Of a DNA stretch of 64,000 nucleotides, positions 1-10,320 are shown one piece after another. Numbering within the stretch: the stretch's first letter is position 1; each line of letters opens with the position of its first letter. Below the pieces are notes generated by a model, which saw only the letters and a list, made by a program, of their open reading frames with translations, was not told where the DNA came from and made no database searches. Source of the DNA: Paraphysomonas bandaiensis (lineage: Eukaryota > Chrysophyceae). The position numbers and the translations under genes are program-made. The DNA lies in the NCBI GenBank assembly GCA_965644295.1, contig CBFFRP010000214.1, positions 26,944 to 90,943 on the forward strand, read 5' to 3'.

Positions 1-537
1 GGGAGCACTTAAAATCAAGGAGCTATGCTATTTGCATGCGGAAGGATTCAGTGGAGGGGCGTTAAAGCATGGTCCTTTTGCTCTCATTGAAGGCAACGAT
101 GGTGCAGATGGGGCAACACCATTGATTGCAATTATATTGGATGATGACCATGCAGGCTTGATGCGAACTGCGGCCGAAGAGGTACACTTTTATTCGTGTT
201 TAAATGGTTGTGTTAAATACTATTTTTACAGGTGAAGGCGAGAGGAGGTAAAGTATATGTCATTACAGACAACCCAACCCTTGCTGAGGGTATTGACCCT
301 AACCCTGTCATTATCCCGTCGAATGGTCCCCTTACAGCGTTGATTGCTGTGCTACCACTACAGGTATATAAGTTAGCTTATATGTGTACTGCAAAGAATA
401 AGTTTATGGGTAGATAAAGTATATTTAATGTTTCACTAATATTCTTTACGCAGTTAATTGCCTACGAGTTATCTATTCTCAAGGGAATTGACCCTGATGT
501 GCCTCGCAACTTAGCAAAGGCGGTTACAGTTGATTAA
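1..537 (+). CDS. GFAT: Glutamine-fructose-6-phosphate aminotransferase (GFAT), 3' part
   Basis: Last three exons of the cytosolic enzyme that makes glucosamine-6-phosphate from fructose-6-phosphate and glutamine, the first step of UDP-N-acetylglucosamine synthesis. Seen directly: reading from base 2, the isomerase-domain motif LKHGPFALI, then [10 protein letters not shown], then [20 protein letters not shown] and the family-typical C-terminal end LAKAVTVD before the stop at 535-537. Introns by splice signals are 182-231 (50 nt, gtacac...ttacag) and 364-453 (90 nt, gtatat...acgcag), giving exons 2-181, 232-363 and 454-537. The N-terminal amidotransferase domain and most of the first SIS domain lie outside the window. 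No frame breaks are visible. The identification is very secure; only the 5' end is missing. Confidence 0.95.
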
Positions 538-977
538 AATATTATTATACATATATTCTGTAACCTTGGTGTTGCTGTTATGCTTATTTAAGATGTTGCT
601 AATGTCGACAGTTATACATGTGAAGCTTTTCTGAAACTGACATTTGGATGGTGAAAGTTAATTGTCTTTGTGCATTTACATCAAGCTATATTTACTTCAG
701 CTCTATTTTATTTCATACTCGAGTATTCTACGAAGTATCATACTTCTGTTTAAATTGCGTGATTCGTATGAGACTAAGAACACGCAAGTAGCGGCTTTCA
801 CTTTGAATATAGAATATAGTAATAATATACAACTCATAATGAATTCGTTACAAAATGAATAACTGCACCAATGTCGTTATATGTAATGTGTCTGAAACTG
901 AAATGTATTGACTGTATAAGACTGCGTCAATATAAGATAGTATAAAAGTGGTTGGTAGTTGAATCGCTGAATCCCTC
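538..977. other. Intergenic, AT-rich, LTR-like relic at its right end
   Basis: No gene is seen. The last ~90 bases (about 870-962) contain tattgactgtataa followed by gtataaaagtgg and ggtagttga. The same succession is found around 45,270-45,350 and, weaker, at 56,310-56,360, so this is probably an old LTR fragment with a TATA-like box rather than unique sequence. Confidence 0.35.
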
Positions 978-1296
978 AACAAAGTCGGACTCGCTCCTTT
1001 TCGTGGTGTTCTGGGGGATAAGTACCGGAGGTAATTCTCCAGGAAACTAACGTGAGCCCCATATACAGCCAGCAGATATTATATTGTTCTGCCTACTCAT
1101 ATAGCCAAATGCTTGTGCGGTACGAGGGACACTAATAAGAGGTATCACTTGTATAGACCTGACGAATAAACAGGCATCCGGGACAGGGCCCACGTCAAGG
1201 GCATCCGGGGTACTGAGCTGCCTGCTGAAGTCAAGCATCATTTGATGGTGTAGTAGAAGATCATAATGTTGACAGTGACCTATCATTAAAGCCAGG
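978..1296 (+). repeat. RepA dispersed repeat, 5' part
   Basis: Begins with CCCTCAACAAAGTCGGACTC, the shared start of the family, followed by CTTTTCGTGGTGTTCTGGG, CAGGAAACTAACGTGAGCC, the TGAC-GAATAAACAGGCATCC block and two copies of a CATCCGGG...GGGCCCAC motif. It breaks off near the CTGCCTGCTGAAGTCAAGCAT block, so the 3' half is missing. The fullest copy for comparison is at 6,655-7,160. Confidence 0.8.
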
Positions 1297-1589
1297 AGAG
1301 TTCATATGTGACATATATATGATGCTGAAGATGACTTGAAGCAGTGATACCCACAGTTCATTCAGAGTTAAGCCCACGTCATGCCCTGTTGTGTCAGTTG
1401 CACTAGAAGAGGTTAAGCGTGATGTACATGTATATATGTAATTATTATACCAACGACAACAATGCCTAATTTATGTACGAATTTTAACTCCTCGCAGTTT
1501 GATATAATTTATATTACCTCAGAATCATTCTGTGGTGTGGGTGCAGCTGTTGTAGCTATAACAAGAGAGCGAGTCAGTGCTTAACTCTG

Positions 1590-1795
1590 ATATCCTACTA
1601 TTGAACGCTACAAAAGCTGCCTGTGCGTCACCGCAAGAACCAAGGTGCAACCACTTTTGCACTTTGAGAAAACACAGTGGACAACAAGTAGAAAGTTGAT
1701 ATACCAGACATCTGACATCTGTTGACTTCAGGATTTTGATTCCTTCAGGTGAACATCCAGGGTGCATGACATCAGCAGGCAGCCTAGTACTACTT
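1590..1795 (-). repeat. RepA dispersed repeat, 3' half, inverted
   Basis: Read on the minus strand it holds CTGCCTGCTGATGTCATGCA, the GTTCACCT-AAGGA block, the stretch ending in AAGTGGTTGCACCTTGGTTC, and CTTGCGGTGACGCACAGGCA followed by ...CGTTCAATAGTAGGATATCA. These are the 3'-half blocks of RepA. It lies between two plus-strand RepA copies, so three insertions or rearranged pieces cluster in 1.1 kb upstream of the TPR gene's 3' end. Confidence 0.75.
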
Positions 1796-1821
1796 ACAAT
1801 AATATTGTGGTACTATTGACC

Positions 1822-2110
1822 CTCAACAAAGTCGGACTCACATCTTTTTGTGGTGTTCTGGGTAATTAGGATTATGGATTGTTGATTTCTCCAGGAAACT
1901 AACGTGAGCCACAAACATTTGCAGCAGATACATCAAAACCCAGGTTTTGGTATTACCTCGACTTTTTTCTGCCTACTCATAGCCTAATACTTGTGTGGTA
2001 CAAAAGGAACACTAAAATAAGTGTCACTTGTGTAGACGTCTTTGGGCCCTGACGAATAAACAGGCATCCAGGACAGAATGATAACCGGGGTGTTTAAGAG
2101 TCTGAACTAA
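1822..2110 (+). repeat. RepA dispersed repeat, 5' part, diverged
   Basis: Starts CCTCAACAAAGTCGGACTCA and keeps the order of blocks of the neighbouring copy (GTGGTGTTCTGGG, CAGGAAACTAACGTGAGCC, TTCTGCCTACTCATAGCC, AGTGTCACTTGTGTAGACG, GACGAATAAACAGGCATCC) with more substitutions and small insertions. It stops at a GATAACCGGGGTGT block. Confidence 0.75.
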
Positions 2111-2299
2111 TTTGTTGAGGGAACAGCTTATATATATAATATGAAATTTCAAGGCAAGTTCATTGGTATGTCAATATATACAAAGCATAGTTCCCTGGGT
2201 CACTATCATGACAATGTCAGTAGTTCTCACAATACAGTTAACCACTACTGTATTCTTCGATTAACGGCCATATTTCAAATACCTTAGAAATGCAGTTGT

Positions 2300-2595
2300 A
2301 ATTATTGCTATCAAACAGCAAAACCCGGTTTCAATTCCCTTACGTATAGATTCCATATTGTTTTGAAATAGCACTTTGATTTTTCTTTTGTTTACTAAAT
2401 TTTCTTCTGGGAACACATATTTCCTCCTCCAGCAAGCAAACTACCAATTGCCATACATTCTAGATATTAGGTTTTCAACATCATGAAAAAAAACTATTAT
2501 ACAATTCAACCTAAAGAGAAGGAGTATCGTCCCTTGTCCAATTAAAGTAAAACAGGGTTTTCGCCCTCGGTTCAAGATTTCACCTCCTTATTATA
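2300..2595. repeat. Unclassified diverged repeat, copy 1
   Basis: Shares an ordered set of short matches with 25,455-25,690: a CCCTTA-GTA start, GGGAACA-ATATT, CCAGCAAGC, AACATCATGAAA, a CAATT-AACCT run, GAGTATCGT and a TTCAA(G/A)-(T)C end. The right end (GTTTTCGCCCTCGGTTCAAG) loosely recalls a tRNA T-arm, so a SINE is possible, but I see no convincing A-box or B-box. Confidence 0.4.
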
Positions 2596-2855
2596 TATGG
2601 TTAAATATAACTTACAACAACGTACTTGTACGAGTAAGGTACTTGTGGTACGATACAATTTAAATGACAATACATAACAAGTACGCAGAGTACATCTATA
2701 CTAATTAACAAATAAAAGTAAATATTTACATAATTATTATACAGTGCACTTCGTACTACATCTGTCAGCCAACAATAAGTTGTGATCATAAAAACACACA
2801 TGAGATACCTGTGAGTTGTAAGATACAATTAAATATATCTGCGAAGTAGAACGTG

Positions 2856-3929
2856 CTACATGCAAATTGATATATTCGGCAGTTCGTGGACTATTTTCTT
2901 TCTAGATGATCTACTTCGATCTAAACGTAATGATTGGAGCAATTTCAATAGCCGACCATTGGACAACGCGGCTTTGTGTTTGAGAAACATTTTCGACAAC
3001 AAGATATCCGGTGTTAAATTATCGATATCACATGTCGCCACATAATTTAGCAAACATCTTGCAGCTTGAATCTTTTGTTCTTTCGTGAACGACAGTATGC
3101 CATATCGCTTTTCCTTAGAACGTGAAGTGATATAAGCTTTTATTTTCTGTACGTATGATAGGCGGAAACTAACCAGGAGCTGAATATCGGTAATCATTGC
3201 AGCAATCGAATTCATAGAAATCGACAGGTCACCATGTACACTTTTGAGTAGGTTTTCGGCTTCTTTATACTTCATTAGGGCACCATCATAGACTCCTTTT
3301 CGTTTACTGATGTAACCCATGAATATAAGGGCTTCCGCAAGCTGACACGTAGTACCCGAACCTACATGTCTCGCTAAAATGTTTCGTACACGCTTGAAGC
3401 ATTCCATGGCGTTATCTGAATGGTCTAATGAGCAGTATACTCTACCGATACTGCATATAATACTAATATTGGACAAATCGTCCTCAGCGACAACCAGCTT
3501 TCGAGTGTGGAGTGCTTGTAGGCAATTCTCCAATGCTAACTCAGTCTTACCTTCATGCATATATATCTTTCCCAGAGCATGCATTGTATTCGAAATTGCC
3601 ACGTGATCATCTCCATAAGTTAACTGCGTCCTTAAGCACTCTTGGAGCCAGAATATAGAGGAAATATAATCTTTCTGTGCCACACGGACGGCAGCAATAC
3701 TATAAAGTGTTGATGCAATTGAAGCATAATCTTTGTGGTGTTTCTTGCATTTAATATCAAGAGATTCTTCAAATAGCTGTACGGCACGTATATACTTGTG
3801 TTCTGCGAAGTACTTCATTCCAAGCTGGTCCATCATATTCGTCACGATCCTGTGGCTTGGTGGGTATGTTTGTCTTACACTTGCTAATGATCGCTCCAGC
3901 TGATCGGTGTGAGTGGACATTTTTGCCAC
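2856..3929 (-). CDS. Tetratricopeptide-repeat protein
   Basis: A single-exon 357-residue protein made largely of tetratricopeptide helices, most like the ~42-residue repeats of kinesin light chains and other TPR_10/TPR_12 proteins. From about residue 38 to 215 successive units carry the A/G-x-x-Y/F spacing: AVQLFEESLDIKCKKHHKDY, ASTLYSIAAVRVAQKDYISS, SNTMHALGKIYMHEGKTELA, SIGRVYCSLDHSDNAMECFK, ALIFMGYISKRKGVYDGALM. The C-terminal ~140 residues are helical and basic without a named domain. TPR arrays bind partner peptides; the partner cannot be told here. It is divergent to the secreted-protein gene at 4,351. The start gives a plausible soluble N-terminus and the last codon lies just before the AT-rich 3' region. 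No frame breaks are seen. Confidence 0.85.
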   Translation of the reverse strand: MAKMSTHTDQLERSLASVRQTYPPSHRIVTNMMDQLGMKYFAEHKYIRAVQLFEESLDIKCKKHHKDYASIASTLYSIAAVRVAQKDYISSIFWLQECLRTQLTYGDDHVAISNTMHALGKIYMHEGKTELALENCLQALHTRKLVVAEDDLSNISIICSIGRVYCSLDHSDNAMECFKRVRNILARHVGSGTTCQLAEALIFMGYISKRKGVYDGALMKYKEAENLLKSVHGDLSISMNSIAAMITDIQLLVSFRLSYVQKIKAYITSRSKEKRYGILSFTKEQKIQAARCLLNYVATCDIDNLTPDILLSKMFLKHKAALSNGRLLKLLQSLRLDRSRSSRKKIVHELPNISICM

Positions 3930-4189
3930 GGTGAGCTGTCGCCGAAATCGTTGTGATCATGCAAAGGTAATTTCTCGCTCGAAAATTTAGTGGCAGTCGT
4001 TCTGAGCTAACGAGAGTGGTGCGGAAATATAACGTTCATTACACTGCACCCCTGCAGCCCATAGCCCGCCATAGCTATGCGTGACTGTCAAGTCCAGTGC
4101 ACTCGCCGTATTCCTGGTATACCGGTATACAGATGTCCCATCCCCTGCACTGCACATCAACTATAAAATTTTCACCTACATCGAAAAAC

Positions 4190-4276
4190 TCTAATTTCTT
4201 GTGTTTTATGCTCTAATTTCTTGAGTTTTACGTTCTATTTCTTGAGTTTTATGCTCTAATTTCTTGTGTTTTATGC
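4190..4276. repeat. Minisatellite, ~22-bp unit x4
   Basis: Four imperfect tandem copies of ctctaatttcttgwgttttatg lie in the space shared by the divergent TPR (minus) and secreted-protein (plus) genes, 75-160 bases upstream of the latter's start codon. Being A/T-biased and promoter-proximal, it may affect transcription of either gene. Confidence 0.8.
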
Positions 4277-4350
4277 TCCAGGTATACCGACTCTGCCTGC
4301 CTGTGTAGAAGTGCCCAGATATCTGGATATAGAAATGACTAACTGGGACT

Positions 4351-5856
4351 ATGATCCGCTGTATTGCTGTGCTATCTCTGGTATGGGCTGTGAGCGGGCA
4401 CAAGAGCAATGCTGCGGTCAAGCACTCAGGAGTATACAGCCCTAACCGCAATGAGCTGTATGCGGGGGCGTTTCTCATTAGCAAGTCACGCTTACTGCAG
4501 TCAGAAAATAATATTAGGGCGGCGTCTTATCCAGAGTCAATAGTTTTGAATGTGGTACTGAAGAATTGCCATAATTGTCGAACTCTTCTTACTCGAGATT
4601 ATCTGGACTTCTGCATTGAGCATTTGAGCTCTAGTAGTAACGTCGTGGGATACCTCCCTAAATCAGAACAAATAGAAGCAATGAAGTACTACAGCAAGAA
4701 TATGGCTCAGAATGTGGAAGATATTCGTGATAGCGTAATACTATCGAGACGTTCTAATTTTACCTTATCCAGCCTTACGATTGCTATGATTCCGTTTAGC
4801 GAAGGTATAGCTAATCCCGGAGGTCGCGAAGAGGAAGTCAATTTCCACCATCGTCTGATCCGGCGAAGTTACTTTCAAGCCACATTTTACTCGTTATACC
4901 GCTATTTCTCACGCGTTGTAGTGTATGTCTCATCTGCACATGACAAGGCCCTGGTGTTGCAGTGGGGCCTTCCCTATTACGCCCTGATCGACCTATCAGA
5001 TACTTTGTCGGACGTTTCGTTAGACAAATATTTCTTCTTTGACCCTGAAAAAAAAAATCCACGGCCTTTATCTCAGCTTTTACCCAAGTATGCGTTGCTA
5101 GATCTTATATCGAAGCTACGTAATGAGTGGTCGGGCTTTCAATATATCTACTATACAGAGGGCGATCAAGTTCTACATATGAGAAAGCAGAGAGCATTGT
5201 ATCATATGATGAACGTGACGTCAGGTGTGGTCATGTTTACTCCACATCGTATGCAGGTAAACCTTTCAACATTTTGAAGCGTATTGCGTGTGCTGTTGCT
5301 TTCTCTATGCTTTGTGTGGCAGCTCGTAGTACGTATGTGGTATGTGCAGGGAATAGTATGTGCTATATGGTATTGAGGCATGTATAAATGTAACTCTTTT
5401 GACGAAATCTAGACTATTCCCTTGTATCAAGCTGCTCCCCCTGAAATACAAGCCATCTGGAAACCAATGCAAAAAATTAGTGGGGTGGAACTTATTACGG
5501 AAAGGGTTGGGGACATTAGTAAGGGCAGTTGTTGTGATAGTGGGCGTATGCCCTTTGGAAATTGCGGTAACTGGTGGTACAATTGCCCCAAGTGGGGTTT
5601 AGTTAACCACACGACGTGGTTGAAGTTTGGTACCAGTGGATTCACTATGCCGCTGTCAACTGAGCATCAGGGTGTTTGCACGTATACTCCTCACATTACA
5701 CTGTGTAATATACCCGAAAATTGTGATAATCGCTTCCCAAGTGTGTTCTACAGTGGTAAATATCATGCAAGTTATTCTAGTGATCAAGCTTCTGATCTTA
5801 GCATGTCGGATATATGTGGAGAGGTGCCTTTCGAGAAGGTCAATGACCATACATAG
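4351..5856 (+). CDS. Predicted secreted or Golgi-lumenal protein of unknown function
   Basis: Two exons (4,351-5,256 and 5,413-5,856; 156-nt intron gtaaac...tctag) join in frame to a 449-residue protein. A clear signal peptide (MIRCIAVLSLVWAVSG) precedes a globular region. Around residues 265-285 is an FQYIYYTEGDQVLHMR segment, and the preceding LVLQWGLPYYALIDLSDTLS looks like an alpha/beta fold; together these recall lumenal glycosyltransferase-like proteins of algae, which is only an impression. Exon 2 encodes a cysteine-rich tail (CCDSGRMPFGNCGNWWYNCP and further paired Cys), suited to disulfides in the secretory pathway. Translation through the first intron would stop within seven codons, and exon 2 is open for its whole length, which supports the join. 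I do not recognise the family with certainty. Confidence 0.75.
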
Positions 5857-5984
5857 TTGTTTTGTATTCCTGTTGTAGCTTCTAGGTTTTATATACAAAA
5901 TGTATCAGTAATTGACTTTTTGATTTACTCACTCAATAACCATCAATAAATTAAAATGTGATCAACATCACGAATTAATATTAG

Positions 5985-6510
5985 CAATAGGCGTTTAGAA
6001 TCAGCACCAGCTTAGTAGCTAGATGAAATCTAGTCAAGCTAGATAGACATCTACCAGTACAAACTCTATTATCCTACTATTTACCGCTACGGACGCTGCT
6101 TGTGCGATTCTGCAAGCAACAAGGTGCAACCACTTTTGCACTTTCACTCAAAGCAAACACAGTGGACAACAAGTAGAATGTTGATATACCTGACATCTTC
6201 AGATTTCAGGAATTCTGAGTCCTTAAGGTGAACATCCAGGATGCTTGACTATATAGCACAATCACCCAACACCCTAGCTATTGAGGCTATTCAATTCCCG
6301 GATGCTTGTTTAGTTCAGGGCCCAAAGACGTCAACTACACAAGTGACACTTATTTTAGTGTTCCTTGTACCACACAAGCATTCGACTATGAGTAGGCAGA
6401 ACAATATCTGCTGTCTATGTTTGCGGCTAATGTTTGTTTGTTGTGAGAGAGAATCTCTCTAGTACTTACCCCCAGGACACCACGCAAAGGTGCGAGTCCG
6501 ACTTTGTTGA
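5985..6510 (-). repeat. RepA dispersed repeat, near full length, inverted
   Basis: Read on the minus strand it runs from CTTCAACAAAGTCGGACTCG (6,510 end) through the GTGAGCC-equivalent, GTGTCACTTGTGTAG, CAAGCAT-CC and GTTCACCTTAAGGACTCAG blocks, a GAGTGAAAGTGCAAAAGTGG stretch and the CTTGC...CACAAGCAGC block, to AAACGCCTATTGCTAATA at the 5,985 end. Compared with the short copies it has an extra ~60 bases (TGATATACC-TGACATC-equivalent). With the plus copy at 6,655 it forms a tail-to-tail arrangement separated by ~145 bases. Confidence 0.85.
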
Positions 6511-6654
6511 AGCTCAATATTATCATAATACTATTGTAAATAGTCACAATACTGAATTGTGGAGTTTAAGAGCCAGAACTAATTTAGCATTGAAATTCAC
6601 CTAAGTAGTAGTGTAGTAGTAGTGCTTAACTCTGATATCCTACTATATACTAGC

Positions 6655-7160
6655 CCTCAACAAAGTCGGACTCGCACCTTTTCGTGGTGTTCTGGGGGAT
6701 ATGTACCGGAAACTAACGTGAGCCGCAAACATAGTCAGCAGATATTCTTCTGCCCACTCATAGCCGAATGCTTGTGTGGTACAAGGGGCACCAGTAAGTG
6801 TCACTTGTGTAGACGCCTTTGGACCCTGACGAATAAACAGACATCCGGGAATGGGCCTACCTCAAGGGCATCCGGGACAGGGCCCACCTGAAGGGTAACC
6901 GGAGTATTGGGCTGCCTGCTGAAGTCAAGCATCCGGGATGTTCACCTTAAGAACTCAGAGCGGAAGTGGTCGCACCTTGGTGCTTGCGGCGACGCACAAG
7001 CAGCTTCCGTAGCGTTAAATAGTAGGATAAAGAAAGTGTGTACTGATTAGTTACAGGTAGAGATCTATCTAGTTTGTCTAGCATTCATCTAGCTACTAAG
7101 TTTGTCTAGCATTCATCTTATTAACGCCTATTATTGCTAATAATAAGACTTTCAATATAT
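6655..7160 (+). repeat. RepA dispersed repeat, fullest short copy
   Basis: Reference copy for the family, ~505 bp. Order of blocks: start CCCTCAACAAAGTCGGACTC; GTGGTGTTCTGGGGGATA; GGAAACTAACGTGAGCCGC; CCCACTCATAGCCGAATGC; GTGTCACTTGTGTAGACGCC; three tandem CATCCGGG/ACCGG...GGGCC units (6,840-6,905); CTGCCTGCTGAAGTCAAGCA; GTTCACCTTAAGAACTCAGA; the near-palindromic GCACCTTGGTGCTTGCGGCG-ACGCACAAGCAGC; CGTTAAATAGTAGGATAAAG; a twice-repeated GTTTGTCTAGCATTCATCT; end TTGCTAATAATAAGACTTTC. No terminal inverted repeat or poly-A tail is seen, and no ORF of note in this short form. Confidence 0.85.
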
Positions 7161-7174
7161 ACTATATTATACTA

Positions 7175-7340
7175 GAATGCTACAAAATCTGACTGTGCGT
7201 CACCGCAAGTACCAAGGTGAAACTTTTTGCACTTTCACTCAAAAAGCGAACGCCGTGATCATGCAGAATGTTGATATATACCTGACAACTTCTGGTGAGT
7301 GCAGGACATTTTAGTCCTGAAGGAGTTCGGCAACAAAACA
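7175..7340 (-). repeat. RepA 3' fragment, inverted
   Basis: Minus strand shows the block with AAAGTTTCACCTTGGTACTT and GCGGTGACGCACAGTCAGAT, plus a TTGTCAGGTATATATCAACA stretch. It abuts the previous copy directly, so two RepA ends meet at about 7,165. Confidence 0.65.
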
Positions 7341-7559
7341 ACCCCGAAACCACACCAGTCTTTTGCATACCAGCATAACACATACATCTTCTGATATACT
7401 TAATCCGCACTATTGCTGATGTATGTGGAAACACTGCCACTAGTATGTAATATATTATATTATGGACTGCCAGGTAAGCGGCCCTGAGAAGCAAACACAA
7501 TGTATGTATATGTATCCAGTAGTGGATAGAGGCGAATATCTTCTACGAATGTTTACCTG

Positions 7560-8715
7560 CTCTTACCTACACGTCCCATGCCCTGGGTACGCTCGCATCT
7601 AGAACGCGACACACCACAGACAAACCAAAACGGGTATCATCATTGGAAACCTCTTGACGATCTCATTGGAACCCGTAGTTACCAACACGTCCCCACGGCC
7701 AACGCTCATGGAAGACTTTCTCACTGCCGGACAGTGGCACTACTGGCTTCGCTACGCACACATATCTTCAATCCGACATCATAGGACCAGTCATTCTCGG
7801 GGATGCACTTGGCCTTATAGCTAAAAATATGACTTCCAACAATACATACATCACCACCCGTGGGACGGTGTCTACGGCCCCCTTTCAAATCGTGACCCCC
7901 TATACTGGACACAGAGCGGAGCCAGGCTACCACACAAACTCCTTCCTCTAAGCACACACAACACCCCCCGACTGTTCGACTCTATCCCCGATCGTATCCG
8001 AGAAACTGCTGGCTATGTCTGGGACAAGTCATACACAAATGGCTGGAACAGAGCAAACGGAAAACAAGGGAATGAAGCCACTGCAGAGCAGCGACATGTA
8101 CCGACTGCAACCATGTCCACATATTATGGTCCTAAAGTGCCCTCTCACCACGACCTCGCACAAGTTAGAGAAGAGATTTATCACCAACACCGCCAGGCCC
8201 TTGACAATGGCAGGAACACCACAGTCCTCCGTCCATGGTTCTCCAATGCTCTCTCACCAAAATCTCCTCCGCAGCCTGGAATCCCAGCCAATACTCCCCA
8301 ACAAGTTGAGAGATACTGGAGAGGTGACATCACAGCCTCCCAACTAGCAAACGCATTCGGCCACCGCATCTCCACTACCATATACTAAAACCTCAGGAGT
8401 TCCATCAGCTCAAAACATTGATAATAAAAATACTGCGACCACTTTGCAATGGCGGCCTCAGCATGCTCAAGGAGAGAGGAAGGCGGCATATCAATACTCA
8501 TATATTCACCACATTCCCCACGCGGTCTCAACTACCTACAGCACTCTCCTATTCCCCTCACCACACCATTTCGTCTCGCCTCATGACTCCGCCGCGCATA
8601 GTCCCAACCTCTAGTACAACAGAGGTGTTACCTAAAGGTGTTGCCCCCTTGACGGAACGGTTGCACCATGGTGCTCGCAGCAATGCACAAGTAGTTCCGG
8701 GGCGCTAAAAGATAG
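7560..8715 (+). mobile_element. RepA-long: RepA-type element carrying protein-like sequence
   Basis: A GC-rich block that ends in the RepA 3' signature (GGTTGCACCATGGTGCTCGC, AGCAATGCACAAGTAGTTCC, GGGGCGCTAAAAGATAGATA). One frame is open from about 7,955 to 8,388 (~145 codons) and reads like real protein: LFDSIPDRIRETAGYVWDKS ... MSTYYGPKVPSHHDLAQVRE ... QQVERYWRGDITASQLANAF. After a frameshift the similarity continues near 8,418 with LRPLCNGGLSMLKERG. The motif VERYWxGxITAxQLAxAFG recurs on the minus strand at 26,480-26,590 with third-position changes, so it has been under coding constraint. Upstream (7,700-7,960) further open segments lie in other frames. The class of element is not recognised; it is broken here. 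Confidence 0.6.
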
Positions 8716-9847
8716 ATAGGATGATCTCGCTCGTTACCGACAGTAGCACTGAAATAAAGAATTTTTAGATGTAGATTATAACATCATTACTGTTATTGTT
8801 ATTCGTGCACCAATATACTGTGTGTGGTATAAATTAGCCGCATTCTATTATCAGACTAGTAACAATATAATATCTAGATGTAGTAGAAAACCAACAGCTT
8901 ATAAGCACTTATAGTATCTGGTCTAGAAATAATATAATAGACATAAAATTATAGATACATGCCAGCGCTTCATAACTGATAAGAGATAGATGTTCATATT
9001 TGGCACAGTTCTCTAGTCAATGATAACACTTACACATGCTTGGCAATTAACGACACCTCTAATACCGTAATAACAAGAAATTAGAGTCCACTGCACGCAA
9101 CAGGGAATATGAAGACCATATACACAGGCATCAACAGCCTCAGAACAAGATGAATGGATCCACAGGTGATACTAAAATGTGTGCATAATATTACATATTA
9201 TTATACTATGTAGACAACACAATATAATATATGTATTCATGACAACATTGTCATATATATATATTATATATATACAACATGCAGAACGTGCTTATGACAA
9301 GACATGGATCCTATACAGGCCCGTGAACGCTATGCTATAGCATGGTGATAAGAGTGTAATAAAGGGCATATAAGGAATATGCATACATATGGAGATAGTA
9401 CAATGTATGAATTATTAATGAATGTGCTCTATTGAAGTCTAATAATTCCTCCTATCTGCAGCTAGAGAAGAAACAGTACCAATACAGCGTATGATGTACG
9501 TGTATATATATATTATATAATATGTGTATAGTAGCGTGCATAATACAATGACGACGAATGTTAGTTTGGTGTAAGCGCATACAATGTATGTGGTGCATAC
9601 ATATAGCAGTAATGTAATGCGAGTGACGTAATAAGTGTGATAATTAACGCTCCAACCGAATAGCCTGATTTTGGATACAACATACATTGCATACGCATAA
9701 TAATATAATAATATAGCTATCTTCACCACTACTACATCATGCATGCAATAACACACCTACTACTTACAGTTGTGTACTATTATTCATAGATGTGTATGAT
9801 TTAGGGGACGTTGTACAGCATGGCAAGTGAACGGAGTGATCTAAGCC
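8716..9847. other. AT-rich intergenic stretch
   Basis: No gene is recognised. It holds many short AT-rich inverted motifs (e.g. TATATATATATTATATATAT near 9,255) and no RepA, hAT or LTR ends that I can identify. Open frames in it have no protein-like composition. Confidence 0.5.
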
Positions 9848-10320
9848 TACACTACCACACTGCAACGCTTAAGAATACACACACAATTTGTGCAATTTGC
9901 ATCGGGAACTGCCTTACGTGCCTCACGGCAGGCACCAGGGAAAGCAGCAATATACCCTTCTGAGTTTGGTAATCTGGTGACCTTCCCTTAAGTGTTATGC
10001 CAAGTGGCTCGGAGGTATGCAGAAGGTATTGATCTACTGTGAAGAAGCGTTGGAATCGGCTCTTTCGCTGTCTTAGCCAGTAGCGGAGAACACATACGGA
10101 AGAAAGGGGAAAGTTGGACACTAGTGGGATACGAGAGTTTTCCGGTATGTCCAGCAACGGGGACGGAGTCGAGAGCTGATATTATGAATGTTGTGTGTGT
10201 GATAGGAGGCACACATCCTGATAAGCACAATGTGACCCAAACCCTAAGGAACTGGGTGCCACTGCTCCTAACCACCTATACAGCATTATATATGGCACTT
10301 AAACTCTCCTGTAATATTCT
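9848..10320 (-). repeat. RepB dispersed coding-like repeat, copy 1
   Basis: Minus strand copy of a sequence also present on the plus strand at 31,020-31,505. The shared core includes CCCCTTTCTTCCGTATGTGT and TCTCCGCTACTGGCTAAG. Translated, both copies give VQLSPFFRMCSPLLAK(T/A)AKEP followed by LLHSRS and YLR(A/V)TWHN, then in another frame TQKGILLLSLVPAVRH(V/I)RQ. Two frames are therefore preserved as protein-like text across copies, each copy with frameshifts. A short third piece (GGGTTTGGGTCAC...GCTTATCAGGAT) lies near 25,095-25,135. Function and class unknown; a retroelement or other transposon ORF remnant is the likeliest explanation. Confidence 0.6.

Noticed and set aside
2500-2590. tRNA-like or SINE head (GGTTCAAG box)
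   Set aside because: No matching acceptor stem, D-arm or anticodon arm could be folded by eye; kept only as an unclassified repeat.
5427-5898. Minus-strand frames opposite exon 2 of the secreted-protein gene
   Set aside because: Antisense shadow of a spliced, Cys-rich exon.
7721-7957. Minus-strand open frame in the RepA-long body
   Set aside because: GC-rich bodies of RepA-long are open in several frames; only the plus frame with the VERYW motif is kept between copies.
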